Source of the DNA: Zoogloeaceae bacterium | GTDB taxonomy: Bacteria; Pseudomonadota; Gammaproteobacteria; Burkholderiales; Rhodocyclaceae | Assembly (NCBI GenBank): GCA_031273565.1 | Contig: JAISRR010000187.1 | Coordinates: forward strand, 1-49,701 | DNA length: 49,701 nt | Direction of reading: 5' to 3' | Shown: positions 16,851-25,374 of the stretch, one piece after another | How positions within the stretch are numbered: the stretch's first letter is position 1 | Layout: every line of letters begins with the position of its first letter | Translations under genes and position numbers: made by a program | The notes under the pieces: model-generated | Databases searched by the model: none | Told to the model about the DNA's origin: nothing | Seen by the model: only the letters and a program-made list of their open reading frames with translations

Positions 16851-18558
16851 CTTTCACTCCCCGAAACACAATTTCGGATTCCGCTACACCTTCTGAATCC
16901 GTGAGGTGGCGCAAGGTCACCGTGTCATCGCTCCCGCGCATCAAGGCGAGGTAATCGATGCGCTCGATTTCTTCCGGCAGCAGGGCACGGGGGAGCGGCG
17001 GATCGAGGGCGAGGTTTTCTGTACCATCGGTTTGCGATTCATCGGCGGCGGTGACGCGGCGGTAGAACACTTGCCCGTCGGCAAGCCGGATACGGATATC
17101 CTGCCGCCCCAACCGGCCCACGCCGTAGCGGGCGTAACCGCAGCGTTTGACGGTGAGCGCGTACAGGGATGAGGGTGCCGCCAGCGCGAGATCATCGGCG
17201 AAGGTCGGCAGCCAGACGGCCTGCTGGCGACCGCGTAAAAAATACGCGAGCCGCCGGAAAGCATCCGCTTCTGCCTGCCCCGACAGCAGCCAGCGGTGCG
17301 ACTGACCGGGAAAGCCGATCTTTGCCGAATCGGTCACGGTCACGCGACCGAAGGGAGATTCCAGCACGGTAAGCAGCCGGGATACCGTGGTCTGCAAATC
17401 CTCGCGCTCATTCGGCGCCAAGGTCAGGACGGGGTAGCCGCGATAGGTTTCAATTCCTGCGTCCGCTGCCCAGTCGCAAGGCTCGGTCACGCTGAAGGCG
17501 GCGGAGAAGACAACCGCCTGATCGGTTTTGCGGGTCAATTCCGGCAGGGCGGAAAGACGGGCGACGCGGGCGGGGTAGAGGCGCGTTCCGGCAGGCCAGT
17601 GCTCGCCGGTCGCCCGCTTTAAGGTCAGGCCATCCGGTTCTACGCTGACGATCTCGCAGGCTTCCGTTTGCGCGAGGATGTCATCGGCGGCAATCAGGAG
17701 CGCCATGCCGCCCGCGACAAAATCGCGGTGGGCGGTGGCGGCGGGAATAAAGGTTTCTCCGGCGGGCAAGGGGGTGGGCAGAAATTGAATGTCCGGCCAG
17801 ATGGGGAGCGACCATTCATTTCCGCTCCAATCGAGCAGCATCAGGTCGAGGAGCCGCCGGGCGTCGCCCGCCGCGATGAATTCGGCCTCAAAAAAGCGGC
17901 GCGGCGCGATGCGGAGCGCCCGGCGCTGTTCCGCGCCGGAACGGGATGTGAGCACGTCGGTGAGCCACTCCAGCCGCTCTTCAACCGGCGTCGCCCAGTT
18001 CGGCGGAAAAACCCAGGCAATGACGCGGATGCCGGAGATGATCAGCGCCACATCCGGCAGTCCCTGCCAGCTAAAGATGATGGCATCGTCAATGCGAGAC
18101 GCCCCCAGCGGCGAGACCGTCACATCCAACGCCCGTTCCTGAAGCGCGGCATAGACATCCGGCGGCGGCGCGCCATCCACCGGCGTTATCGTCACGCCTT
18201 CGGAGAGGCCGTCGATGGCGGTCAGGGTTTGCGGCAGAAACCAGGCGTTCCAGAGATATACGCGCTCGGTGAGCGTAGAGACGACGTTACCTAGGTCGAG
18301 CCGGGGCGGGAAAACGTGGACGCGATGATAAAAATCATCAACATAACACCGCGCGCTTGCCCCGGCGATCGGTTTGCCGTTCGCTTCGACCGGGAAATGT
18401 TTTACGGGCGGCGCGAAACCGGGCGTGGACGTTATTGATTCATGTGGCGGCCAGCCGATGATTTCGGCGGGGTCAAATGCTGACAGTTCGCCCGCGAGGT
18501 TCGGATTCTCGATACCCGCCAGCGCGGGAGAAAAGGAGAAGCCAAGAATCGTGCTCAT
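16840..18558 (-). CDS. Distal tail protein of B3/D3112-type phages
   Basis: 572 residues, beta-rich, no membrane segment. It lies immediately upstream of the DUF2163 gene, the position of a large conserved tail protein in D3112-like phages that precedes BR0599. The central region contains VLTSRSGAEQRRALRIAPRR, a motif seen in such distal tail or baseplate-like proteins, and the C-terminus has LADGQVFYRRVTAADES. Overlaps its neighbours by 4 and 11 bases, so it is part of one operon. Function is inferred from position. Confidence 0.65.
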   Translation of the reverse strand: MSTILGFSFSPALAGIENPNLAGELSAFDPAEIIGWPPHESITSTPGFAPPVKHFPVEANGKPIAGASARCYVDDFYHRVHVFPPRLDLGNVVSTLTERVYLWNAWFLPQTLTAIDGLSEGVTITPVDGAPPPDVYAALQERALDVTVSPLGASRIDDAIIFSWQGLPDVALIISGIRVIAWVFPPNWATPVEERLEWLTDVLTSRSGAEQRRALRIAPRRFFEAEFIAAGDARRLLDLMLLDWSGNEWSLPIWPDIQFLPTPLPAGETFIPAATAHRDFVAGGMALLIAADDILAQTEACEIVSVEPDGLTLKRATGEHWPAGTRLYPARVARLSALPELTRKTDQAVVFSAAFSVTEPCDWAADAGIETYRGYPVLTLAPNEREDLQTTVSRLLTVLESPFGRVTVTDSAKIGFPGQSHRWLLSGQAEADAFRRLAYFLRGRQQAVWLPTFADDLALAAPSSLYALTVKRCGYARYGVGRLGRQDIRIRLADGQVFYRRVTAADESQTDGTENLALDPPLPRALLPEEIERIDYLALMRGSDDTVTLRHLTDSEGVAESEIVFRGVKDAV

Positions 18559-19502
18559 GGCCCGTCGTACCGGAGGGCAACGGCAAATGTGCCGCTATGA
18601 TTTAAAGGACTTTCACTCCCGCCCCGCCCGGCTGTGTTTTTGCAGTACCAGGGGTATACCCGCCAGTGATCTGTTCCCAAGGTCAAAATTTGCCCATCGT
18701 CGTAGTTGTCGTTGCGGATATACCTCGCGTGGGCGAGTTCGGCGATGAGGGAAACCTTGCTGCTGGCGCGCGCAAACATCGGGCGAATAGGGATCAAAAT
18801 CGCTTCCTGGTTCCACGCGGCCGGGCTAATCGCGATGTACGGCGCGGCGGGCAGCGAGGCGGGGGCGAGGAAAGTCCAACCGCCGCTGTCTAGCCCGTGA
18901 TGGATTATCGAGGTATGACCTTTCACAGCATTAACGTACTGCTCTGTATTCCAAAATAGTGCGGGGGCGAACGAAGCGCCGTTCGACGTGTCAGCACTGC
19001 CCGTCGTCTCTGTCATAACAATGCGCGGCCAGCGGGAACCTGAATCCGCGCCCCCGGACACGGGTACACCGAATGTCCCGCTTGACCAGACGCCAGAGCC
19101 GGGCAAGGCGGGAACCGGGGATTTGCCGAAGGCAATCCACTGCCAGTAACTCACGTCGTAATTGACAAACACATACACTTCGTCGGGAGCGGCGTTGATA
19201 TGGATGTTATAGGCCGCAGGCCAGGCAACGCTGTACGCTGTATTCTGTACAATTTGACCAAGCGCCTGGCCGCTTGGCGCAGCATCAACCAGCGCGCCGC
19301 CCGATACGCCGTTGCCCGCCACGAGGCGCAGCACGTTTTGCACGTCTGTGCCCGTCGCTATATTCACGGCCTCAAGTCGCACATAACAGCCGCCCTTGTA
19401 ATACACCGCGCCGTCGTTCGCCCAGCCGTTGGCGGCGAGCGCCGATTGCAGCGCCGCGAGAACGTCGGCAGGGCTGTTTGCTTGTCCAGTTATATACGGC
19501 AT
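18555..19502 (-). CDS. Virion-associated protein, likely tail-tip or receptor-contact
   Basis: 315 residues. The N-terminus (MPYITGQANSPADVLAALQS) resembles that of the next gene upstream, with a shared ANGW segment. The rest is beta-rich with many aromatic and Gly residues (VFVNYDVSYWQWIAFGKS). I cannot name a family. Location between tail tube and distal tail genes suggests a surface or adhesion role. The pair with 19514-20353 may be diverged paralogues. Confidence 0.55.
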   Translation of the reverse strand: MPYITGQANSPADVLAALQSALAANGWANDGAVYYKGGCYVRLEAVNIATGTDVQNVLRLVAGNGVSGGALVDAAPSGQALGQIVQNTAYSVAWPAAYNIHINAAPDEVYVFVNYDVSYWQWIAFGKSPVPALPGSGVWSSGTFGVPVSGGADSGSRWPRIVMTETTGSADTSNGASFAPALFWNTEQYVNAVKGHTSIIHHGLDSGGWTFLAPASLPAAPYIAISPAAWNQEAILIPIRPMFARASSKVSLIAELAHARYIRNDNYDDGQILTLGTDHWRVYPWYCKNTAGRGGSESPLNHSGTFAVALRYDGP

Positions 19503-19513
19503 GATTTTTTCCT

Positions 19514-20353
19514 TCAGGCGTCCATGCGGAGCGCGTAGTAATCGTTAAATCCGGTGCGAGAAACGTCCTGAATGACGACCCAATCTACGCCGTCTACCGC
19601 GAGTGTGTTTTCAACGGCGTTATCGAAGCCTGCGATATGGCATACGCCATCCAGTGCGCCATAGATGCCGTTCGCGTCGGAAAGCTCAATGGGCAGCAGC
19701 GCGTAATGGTCGCCCGCTGGCCGTAACTGCGAGGTCGCGCCCGCAAGCCACGCGTTATTCCACGGGTAAGCAGTCGGGATTTTCCAAAGGCCATCGTTGA
19801 AGCGCATCCTCAAGTTGTTGCGCGTCCCCTTGTAGGGCACGGAATGCCCGGTGTCAGAAAAGCGCGTAGCGGGCACGCCATCCAGCATCCCGCCGCAAAT
19901 CATCGGATACGGGTACTGACTTGGACGGGCGTAGGGCAGCATTTTGCCGATATAGAACGATTCATAGACCGGCGTGCCGACTTTTAGTGCGCCCGCGATG
20001 CGTTGCGGGTTGACGGTGAGCCAGTAGTCGATGCGTTGATTGTGGCAGGGCACGCCGGATCGAATCACGCCGGGCTGAGTGACAAACGAGTTGGCGGCAA
20101 CGTAGCCCGTAAAACTCGCCGCCGCCAGATTGTAGTAATCAGCCTCCGCGTCTTGATAGGTATGCAGGCCGACATAAATTTCTTCCTGTCCCGTATAGCC
20201 TACGCCCTTCAGGATCAGTTCGCGGTTGGCGATGGCCGTGTCGTAACGCAATACCTGCCAGCCGTTCGCGGCGGCAAAGGTCTTGATGGTTTCCAGTAAC
20301 TCGTAGTGGGCAAGCTGGTTTGCGTTATCGACGTAACCGATCAGGTGTGGCAT
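19514..20353 (-). CDS. Virion-associated protein, relative of its downstream neighbour
   Basis: 279 residues beginning MPHLIGYVDNANQLAHYELL, then FAAANGWQVLRYDT and a beta-rich remainder with many Tyr. The opening (MP.(I/L).G...) and the ANGW helix recall the 315-residue protein that follows 11 bases downstream. Probably a tail-associated structural protein. Preceded by a palindromic repeat of about 65 bases that separates it from the tube gene. Confidence 0.55.
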   Translation of the reverse strand: MPHLIGYVDNANQLAHYELLETIKTFAAANGWQVLRYDTAIANRELILKGVGYTGQEEIYVGLHTYQDAEADYYNLAAASFTGYVAANSFVTQPGVIRSGVPCHNQRIDYWLTVNPQRIAGALKVGTPVYESFYIGKMLPYARPSQYPYPMICGGMLDGVPATRFSDTGHSVPYKGTRNNLRMRFNDGLWKIPTAYPWNNAWLAGATSQLRPAGDHYALLPIELSDANGIYGALDGVCHIAGFDNAVENTLAVDGVDWVVIQDVSRTGFNDYYALRMDA

Positions 20354-20366
20354 GTGGCAATCCTCC

Positions 20367-20432
20367 GGTAGGGGCGACCGGTGGTCGCCCGTTGGCGAGT
20401 GAGCGGGCGCGCGCGGCGCGCCCCTGCGGGCG
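20367..20432. repeat. Intergenic palindromic repeats
   Basis: Two hairpins in a row: GGGGCGACCGGTGGTCGCCC and GGGCGCGCGCGGCGCGCCC. They fill the gap between the tail tube gene and the next gene and could act as mRNA stabilisers or attenuators. Sequence type is that of dispersed genome repeats. Confidence 0.7.
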
Positions 20433-20436
20433 TCCT

Positions 20437-21219
20437 TTACGGCGCAGCGCGCGCCACCTGAATAAACCGCCCCATGCGACCGAGCGGGCCGGACATGGGT
20501 TTGGCTGTGTCAGAGAGCACATCGAGCGTGAATTGATTGCCCGCCAGTTCGTTGCCGTTCTGGATCAGCGCCAGACCTTGCAGGGGCTGGGTGGCGACCT
20601 TGTAAAAATGCACCTGTACCGGGGCCATGTTTTCGGCCAGATTGACACCCTCATACTTCAATTCCAGGTTGGGCTGCGGCTGGGTGAAGAAATTGACCTG
20701 CTTGCCGCCCGCCGCCTGATAGCTGGCCTTGAGCGGCCAGGTGGGGGCGGTGGCGGGCAGGCTGACAATCTCGATCACGCCAAAATCGGCATCCAGCACG
20801 TAATGCTCCGGAGCGAGAGTGACCGGCGTCACTGCGGAGTCGGTAATCTCCAGGCTGCTGACGCCGGGATTATCCAGCCGAATCATGTCGCCGACCTCGA
20901 CCGTGCCCAGCGGTTCACCCGTGATGGCGGCGGAGGCGATTTCACTGGCCGCGCCATAGAGCAATTCCGCCAGCGCCAGGGTATCCACCTGATGCAGGGT
21001 GCCGGTGATGGTCATGGAACTGCCCAGGCTGATCGAGCGCACCTTGTTCCTTTGACCGGAGTAGCTTTCCTTGTGTTCGATGTTTTCGGTCTCCCCCGCG
21101 ACATCAAGCTGCGAGATGTCGCCCCACCAGCGCCAGTCGGCGGGATTGCTGCTGCCATAAGGGCGGCTCCAGAGACGGCCCTGACCAAAATAATACTGTT
21201 CAATGGTTGCGTTCGACAT
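20437..21219 (-). CDS. Major tail tube protein
   Basis: 260 residues starting MSNATIEQYYFGQGRLWSRP, with DISQLDVAGETENIEHKESY, VRSISLGSSMTITGTLHQVD and NLELKYEGVNLAENMAPVQV, a pattern of siphovirus tube proteins in Mu-like (B3-type) phages. Hexamers stack into the non-contractile tube. The absence of any sheath gene in the prophage supports a siphovirus tail. Confidence 0.75.
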   Translation of the reverse strand: MSNATIEQYYFGQGRLWSRPYGSSNPADWRWWGDISQLDVAGETENIEHKESYSGQRNKVRSISLGSSMTITGTLHQVDTLALAELLYGAASEIASAAITGEPLGTVEVGDMIRLDNPGVSSLEITDSAVTPVTLAPEHYVLDADFGVIEIVSLPATAPTWPLKASYQAAGGKQVNFFTQPQPNLELKYEGVNLAENMAPVQVHFYKVATQPLQGLALIQNGNELAGNQFTLDVLSDTAKPMSGPLGRMGRFIQVARAAP

Positions 21220-21247
21220 GGTAAAAATTCCTTATCAGTGAGAAAAA

Positions 21248-21772
21248 TCAGGAGTTGCGGGCGGGATGGCGCTGCATCACCGGCCCTTGCCGGGTGGAGT
21301 GGATCACCGGGGTTTGCCAGGCGAGCGGGAAATAGGCGAATCTGGCCTCGCTGTAATACGGGCGCGGGGCGCTGACGGGAACAAGCCCGCCCGCGCATTC
21401 GGGCGGCTGCCAGCCATGCAGCGCCGACACGATGTCGGGCAGCAGCATGCCCGCGCTCTGGTTACGCGGCGCGGCATCTCGGCCCTGCGCGGCGTTGGCG
21501 ATGGCGAGGATGGTGAGAAAGCGGTGCAGGAGTAGCGCGCGCTGTTCGTCGGCGTCCTGAACCGTAAATCCGTCGTAGACCACATACACCGCCGGGCAGC
21601 GCTGCATCTCTTCGGCGACCGTGGCGAGCACGTCACGGCTGGCGACCTCGCGCGCCCAGGCATTGGAGCCGGATTGCAGGCGGGATTTCAGACGGGCGAT
21701 GATGCCGGTTTCCGCCGCCAGAAAATTCCAGGGCGGCGCGGGGACAGGCGGGGCGGGCAGGCGAATCGCCAT
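21248..21772 (-). CDS. Mu gp37-like (DUF1834-type) tail terminator or connector protein
   Basis: 174 residues with TGIIARLKSRL near the N-terminus and CPAVYVVYDGFTVQDADEQR, as expected of gp37/DUF1834-type proteins that follow gp36 (DUF1320) in Mu-like phages. Overlaps the upstream DUF1320 gene by one base. The C-terminal third is Pro/Arg-rich. Role in head-tail joining is known only by family and position. Confidence 0.65.
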   Translation of the reverse strand: MAIRLPAPPVPAPPWNFLAAETGIIARLKSRLQSGSNAWAREVASRDVLATVAEEMQRCPAVYVVYDGFTVQDADEQRALLLHRFLTILAIANAAQGRDAAPRNQSAGMLLPDIVSALHGWQPPECAGGLVPVSAPRPYYSEARFAYFPLAWQTPVIHSTRQGPVMQRHPARNS

Positions 21773-22251
21773 TACGCGAACCCTCTCAGGTCAGCATCCG
21801 TCACCTGCCGGGGCGAGAAGCAATAACGGGTTTCGAGGTCGCCCTGCCCGGCAATCAACTGCCCCGGCGCGTCGCCCAGGGGGCAGGAGAGCAACAGGGT
21901 TCCGGTGGCGATGAGTTCCAGGTCTCTTTCGGCGGATTTGTAGCGCCGATAAACCTCATGTTCCGGGGCCAGATCGTCGTACAGGTAGTAACGGGCGATG
22001 TCGACGGTCAGGCGCTTCAGGAGGGGCGGCGCAACCCTGTCCGCGCCGCCCCTCCAATCGTGACACCCGACGATGGGCAGAGCGTAACGCTGGCTGACAT
22101 AACCATCGACCACGCCCTGCGCCGCTTCGCACGCCTGTTCCACCCGCAGGACATCAACCACGGCGGGCGGGATATTATCGCGGTCGGTGAGCTGGATCAT
22201 CTCCTGCTCGCCAAAGGCGTTAATGAGGTCTTCCGGGCTGGCGTAGTTCAT
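21772..22251 (-). CDS. DUF1320 (Mu gp36-like) head-tail connector
   Basis: 159 residues. Begins MNYASPEDLINAFGEQEMIQ, then LTDRD and EAAQGVVDGYVSQRYALPIV, characteristic of the gp36 family. Such helical proteins form a ring between portal and tail. Starts overlap with the upstream DUF2190 gene by one base and its stop with the gp37-like gene by one base. Confidence 0.88.
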   Translation of the reverse strand: MNYASPEDLINAFGEQEMIQLTDRDNIPPAVVDVLRVEQACEAAQGVVDGYVSQRYALPIVGCHDWRGGADRVAPPLLKRLTVDIARYYLYDDLAPEHEVYRRYKSAERDLELIATGTLLLSCPLGDAPGQLIAGQGDLETRYCFSPRQVTDADLRGFA

Positions 22252-22616
22252 CAGGCGGCGTGAACGTGGCGGTAGAGTTCAACTTCGATGACATCGCCCG
22301 CCGCCGCAGCCGCCGTCAGGGCGCGACCGCTGGTTTCGTTGCTGGCTCCCGCGACGGCGCGACCGGTGCCATCGCTTGCGGGTTTTACAAACGCGCCCGC
22401 TGCGATGGCGGCGCTGGCTTCGACGAGGGCGGAATAGCCGGTGATGACGCTGATCGCCTCGCCCGTTTCGCCCGCTGTTTCAGAGACGCCCTGAGCGTCC
22501 GCCTCGCCGCCCGCCGAGGTGGCGTGCGCGCCCGCGTAGGAAACGAAGCGCCGCGCGGCCACCGGCGCGGTGAGGATCACCGTGACGGCGTGGGTTTTAT
22601 CGTAAGTCTGGCTCAT
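22251..22616 (-). CDS. DUF2190-type capsid cement protein
   Basis: 121 residues, Ala/Gly-rich and beta-predicted (VILTAPVAARRFVSYAGAHA; ISVITGYSALVEASAAIAAG; GDVIEVELYRHVHAA). This matches the small DUF2190 cement/decoration proteins encoded after the major capsid gene in many phages, which stabilise the expanded shell. Confidence 0.75.
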   Translation of the reverse strand: MSQTYDKTHAVTVILTAPVAARRFVSYAGAHATSAGGEADAQGVSETAGETGEAISVITGYSALVEASAAIAAGAFVKPASDGTGRAVAGASNETSGRALTAAAAAGDVIEVELYRHVHAA

Positions 22617-22619
22617 GAC

Positions 22620-22820
22620 TTATTCCTTTGCTTTTGACGTTTTGGGCGCGGCGCGGGCGGTCTCCACGGGAGCAGCCGGGGCATCGCCGATGGCCTGCAA
22701 GCGTTCGAGCTGCGTAAGGTCGGCGGCGCTGACGCCTTCAGGCAGCGGCTCGCCCCGCTTTATATCGACGCGCCGCTTGTCGATATAAAGGGCGATGTTG
22801 CGAATTGCGATTTTGGACAT
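22620..22820 (-). CDS. Small phage protein between capsid and cement genes
   Basis: 66 residues (MSKIAIRNIALYIDKRRVDI ... KTSKAKE) with a basic Lys/Ala C-terminus. I recognise no family. A ribosome site (AAGGAG) precedes the ATG. Position 3 bases upstream of the cement gene start shows it is in the head operon. Confidence 0.6.
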   Translation of the reverse strand: MSKIAIRNIALYIDKRRVDIKRGEPLPEGVSAADLTQLERLQAIGDAPAAPVETARAAPKTSKAKE

Positions 22821-22877
22821 CTGAAAACTCCTTTTGAAAACGCCAAAAGTAAAAGGCTACTTTTGGCCGGGGATTAA

Positions 22878-23837
22878 TTACGCCGCGTTCTGGAACAAAA
22901 AGCCTGCGGTGTTGTAAGCGATGTGGGGCTGGCGCTCGTAGGTCGCGCCGTACACCCACGACTTCAGGTTGGCTTCGTAATACGGCGCTTCGGCGAACGG
23001 GTTGCCTTCCAGCACGCTGGTGAAGCCAAAGGCCGGTTGCGCCAGGCTGACATCGCCATTCGCCCCGCCGAGGCTGGGTACGTAGGCCAGCACAGCGTTA
23101 TTACCCCAGACATCGTGCGCGACATCGGCATCGTCCAGGCGGATGGCATCGCCGATGATGATTTCGGACACATCCAGGATGGTTTTCAACTGATCCAGCG
23201 TCGCCGGGCCAAGCACACTGTCGGGCAGGTAGCTCTTCACTTGCGGATTGACTTCCAGCGCGCGCCAGGCGACGTAGGAGAGTTCCAGCGTGTTCGGGCG
23301 CACGCCGGTCGCGGCGCGGATGGCGTTGCTGGCGTTACGGATATCCGTCACCGGCTCTCCGATGGCGGCGCTCCATTGCGTCGCGCCGGAGAGCGCCAGC
23401 ACATTACCGGCGGCGTAGGAAGCCGGGTCATTCGCCAGGGCGGCCACCTCGATTTCATAATCCAGGGCGAGAATGTCATTGGCGGTGGTCATGGCGATGC
23501 GGCTGACGTCCAGATTGGCGACGATGGAGATCTTCTGCGCCGCTTCGGATTCCTGAATCAGTTCACGCGGGATGGGCACCTCGACCGAGTATTGATTGAC
23601 CGTGTAGGTCTGGCCGTTATAGCGGATATCGACCCGCTTGGTGGCCGCGCCGGGCGCGCGCCTAAGGTCGTATTGCCGCAGGCGCTCATTGCCGAGTTTG
23701 GCGAGGGTCATGCCGCGCAGCGCCTGCGGCAGGCGCGGCATGAGGCGTTCTGCGATGAAGCCGGATTGCTTCAGGCTGAGCAACAGATTGGTCAAGACCG
23801 GGTTCTGTTTCAGACGGATTTCAGCGAGAGTCATCAT
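22878..23837 (-). CDS. Major capsid protein (phage E/T-type)
   Basis: 319 residues. Sequence features include VLTNLLLSLKQSGFIAERLM, VDIRYNGQTYTVNQYSVEVP, then IPRELIQES and a C-terminus PHIAYNTAGFLFQNAA, all consistent with the HK97-fold major capsid family of B3/D3112 phages. It directly follows the protease/scaffold gene, as in Mu (I-T). Either of the first two Met codons may start it. Confidence 0.88.
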   Translation of the reverse strand: MMTLAEIRLKQNPVLTNLLLSLKQSGFIAERLMPRLPQALRGMTLAKLGNERLRQYDLRRAPGAATKRVDIRYNGQTYTVNQYSVEVPIPRELIQESEAAQKISIVANLDVSRIAMTTANDILALDYEIEVAALANDPASYAAGNVLALSGATQWSAAIGEPVTDIRNASNAIRAATGVRPNTLELSYVAWRALEVNPQVKSYLPDSVLGPATLDQLKTILDVSEIIIGDAIRLDDADVAHDVWGNNAVLAYVPSLGGANGDVSLAQPAFGFTSVLEGNPFAEAPYYEANLKSWVYGATYERQPHIAYNTAGFLFQNAA

Positions 23838-23849
23838 GATGCGAATTCC

Positions 23850-24344
23850 TTATGCTTGGGTGAAAGTGATTACTTTGCGGATGGCTTCGGCATAACTGAC
23901 GTTGTGTTCCGCCGCGTAAGCGCAGGCGGCCTTGTCGCAGTCGGCGTCAGACGTGCTGGCGGGGCGCGGCGCGGCCAAGGCGGCGGCGGCGAACTCGCCG
24001 AATTGCACAACCGGCGGACGGCTGGCGAGCAGGCCCTTGACGAACTCGACAGGGGCGACCTTTTTCGCACCGTCGCCTTCGGCGAACTCAACGGGGGCGG
24101 TATCCGCCAGGGCATCCAGCACGGCGATGGCGGAAGCCTTGTCTTTGGGCAGGAGCCTGCCCGCCGTAATCTGCGCCTCGGTGAATTGCACGTGGGCGAC
24201 ATGCCGCTCGGCTTTTTGCGCCTCGGCAAATTGCGCGACCGCCGCCTTGGCCGTGTCGGCCTCGGCTTGCAGGGCGGCGTTTTTGGCGCTGGCGGCGGCA
24301 AGGGCGGCCTCGGCTTCGGCGAGTTTTTGTTTCAGTTCATCCAT
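23850..24344 (-). CDS. Internal scaffold protein within the protease gene (Mu Z-like)
   Basis: An in-frame ATG at 24344 (MDELKQKLAEAEAALAAASA) is preceded by CAGGAG at ideal distance. This would give a separate 164-residue scaffold of mostly coiled coil. Mu and lambda make scaffold in the same nested way. The start is inferred from the ribosome site and domain boundary. Confidence 0.6.
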   Translation of the reverse strand: MDELKQKLAEAEAALAAASAKNAALQAEADTAKAAVAQFAEAQKAERHVAHVQFTEAQITAGRLLPKDKASAIAVLDALADTAPVEFAEGDGAKKVAPVEFVKGLLASRPPVVQFGEFAAAALAAPRPASTSDADCDKAACAYAAEHNVSYAEAIRKVITFTQA

Positions 24345-24854
24345 GCTGGCGTACTCCTGAAGAGGTAGAAGAGGTTCGGAAAACGAGACCGCCGCCGCCC
24401 CGGCGTCGGCAAAGCGGATGTCGGCAAGCCCGGCGACGGCGGGGGGCTGCGCGCCCAAAAAACCGACATGGCGCAAGTACCAACTGCCGGGGGTCGGGTT
24501 GCCGGGGTGCGTCGGGGGATAAAAACTGGCGCTGCGCTTCGGAAAGCGCCGCGCCTTGACCATTTCGGCAAAGGCGGGCGCGACATCACGGGCGTCAATC
24601 ACGAGCTTGTCGCCCTCCGCCCGCACCTGCCCGACCCAGCCGTAAGCCGGGGCGTCCACCGCCGGATGGCCGACCACGAGCGGCGCTTCGCGCTTTTCGG
24701 GCTGGTAGGCGGCGGCGATGGCGGCGATGTCGGCGGCACTGAACTCCCGTGCGACGCCGGTATCGTCGATATGCCGGCCAGCACGGAATACTTCGATTCC
24801 GGCGGGCAGGGTGCTGCTACGTGCTACGGTGGGGGAGTTGGTTTCGTTTGCCAT
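23850..24854 (-). CDS. Prohead protease with C-terminal scaffold (Mu gpI-like)
   Basis: About 334 residues. The N-terminal protease part contains IEVFRAGRHIDDTGVAREFS, ADIAAIAAAYQPEK, then APLVVGHP and AYGWVGQV, the gpI/U35-type pattern. The C-terminal half is an Ala/Glu/Lys coiled coil that acts as scaffold. The start at 24854 (MANETN) is preferred over 24866. The gene is followed by the capsid gene and preceded by a GGTTTTGGTTTT motif, so it probably heads the head-tail operon. Cleavage of scaffold during prohead maturation is the family role. Confidence 0.82.
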   Translation of the reverse strand: MANETNSPTVARSSTLPAGIEVFRAGRHIDDTGVAREFSAADIAAIAAAYQPEKREAPLVVGHPAVDAPAYGWVGQVRAEGDKLVIDARDVAPAFAEMVKARRFPKRSASFYPPTHPGNPTPGSWYLRHVGFLGAQPPAVAGLADIRFADAGAAAVSFSEPLLPLQEYASMDELKQKLAEAEAALAAASAKNAALQAEADTAKAAVAQFAEAQKAERHVAHVQFTEAQITAGRLLPKDKASAIAVLDALADTAPVEFAEGDGAKKVAPVEFVKGLLASRPPVVQFGEFAAAALAAPRPASTSDADCDKAACAYAAEHNVSYAEAIRKVITFTQA

Positions 24855-24887
24855 GAGCCGCATCATGCGGCGGGCGAGGCGGCGGGG

Positions 24888-24909
24888 ATAAATAAAGGGT
24901 TTTGGTTTT
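24888..24909 (-). promoter_or_regulatory. Putative late-promoter motif (PI-like)
   Basis: Plus-strand ATAAATAAAGGGTTTTGGTT followed by TT. It matches the lysis-operon copy at 45607 over all but three of 22 bases and lies about 33 bases upstream of the protease start, where Mu has its PI promoter. On the minus strand it reads AAAACCAAAACCCTTTATTT. Confidence 0.5.
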
Positions 24910-24945
24910 CAGAAGACAGAAGGCAGGGGACGGAGGACAGTCGGT
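24909..24945. repeat. Single arm of the SEDRGQ-type palindromic repeat
   Basis: TCAGAAGACAGAAGGCAGGG followed by GACGGAGGACAGTCGGTTTG. Only the left arm of the two-armed element (as at 25378 and 44996) is recognisable. It lies between mor and the protease gene. Confidence 0.7.
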
Positions 24946-24993
24946 TTGCGGCGCGCTCGGAGATCACGCCCTACCGCCTTCAGTCACCTGAAA

Positions 24994-25374
24994 TCAGAAC
25001 ATCTGGCGCTGGCGTTTCGCCAGTTCGTCCGCGCGCCACGCCTTGATAATCTGGGTGATCCGCATCTCGGAAACGCCGTACTCACGGGCGAGTTCGCGAG
25101 TATTGTTGCCTTTGAACCGGGCGCAGATTTCCTTGTCGCGGGCGGAGAGCGCCACAGCGAGGCCCTTCGGCATATAGAACCCGCTGCCGCCGACGACGCG
25201 GGCGAGACGGTCAAGTTGACCCAGGGCAATGTCGGCAATCTCGGAAGGGTCGCGCCGCAATCCCGCTTCCTCCACAAGATACAGATAGAGCTGCTCGACC
25301 ACTTCAATCAGGGTCGGGTTCATCCCGTCCGGCAGGCGGGCGGTGAGCGGCGCTAAGCGTTCGGAGGGGGTCAT
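24994..25374 (-). CDS. mor: Mor-family transcription activator
   Basis: 126 residues, near Mu Mor (129). The dimerisation part contains NPTLIEVVEQLYLYLVEEAG, and the C-terminal helix-turn-helix is NNTRELAREYGVSEMRITQI. In Mu, Mor activates the middle promoter and its relative C activates late promoters. Only one Mor/C-type gene is present here, so it may drive late genes directly, possibly through the GTTTTGGTTT motif. Overlaps gemA by 4 bases. Directly followed by the protease operon instead of a lysis operon. Confidence 0.88.
   Translation of the reverse strand: MTPSERLAPLTARLPDGMNPTLIEVVEQLYLYLVEEAGLRRDPSEIADIALGQLDRLARVVGGSGFYMPKGLAVALSARDKEICARFKGNNTRELAREYGVSEMRITQIIKAWRADELAKRQRQMF

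Noticed and set aside
22923-24368. 481-codon open frame on the plus strand across the capsid and protease genes
   Set aside because: Antisense to two recognisable genes, low-complexity composition, no ribosome site.
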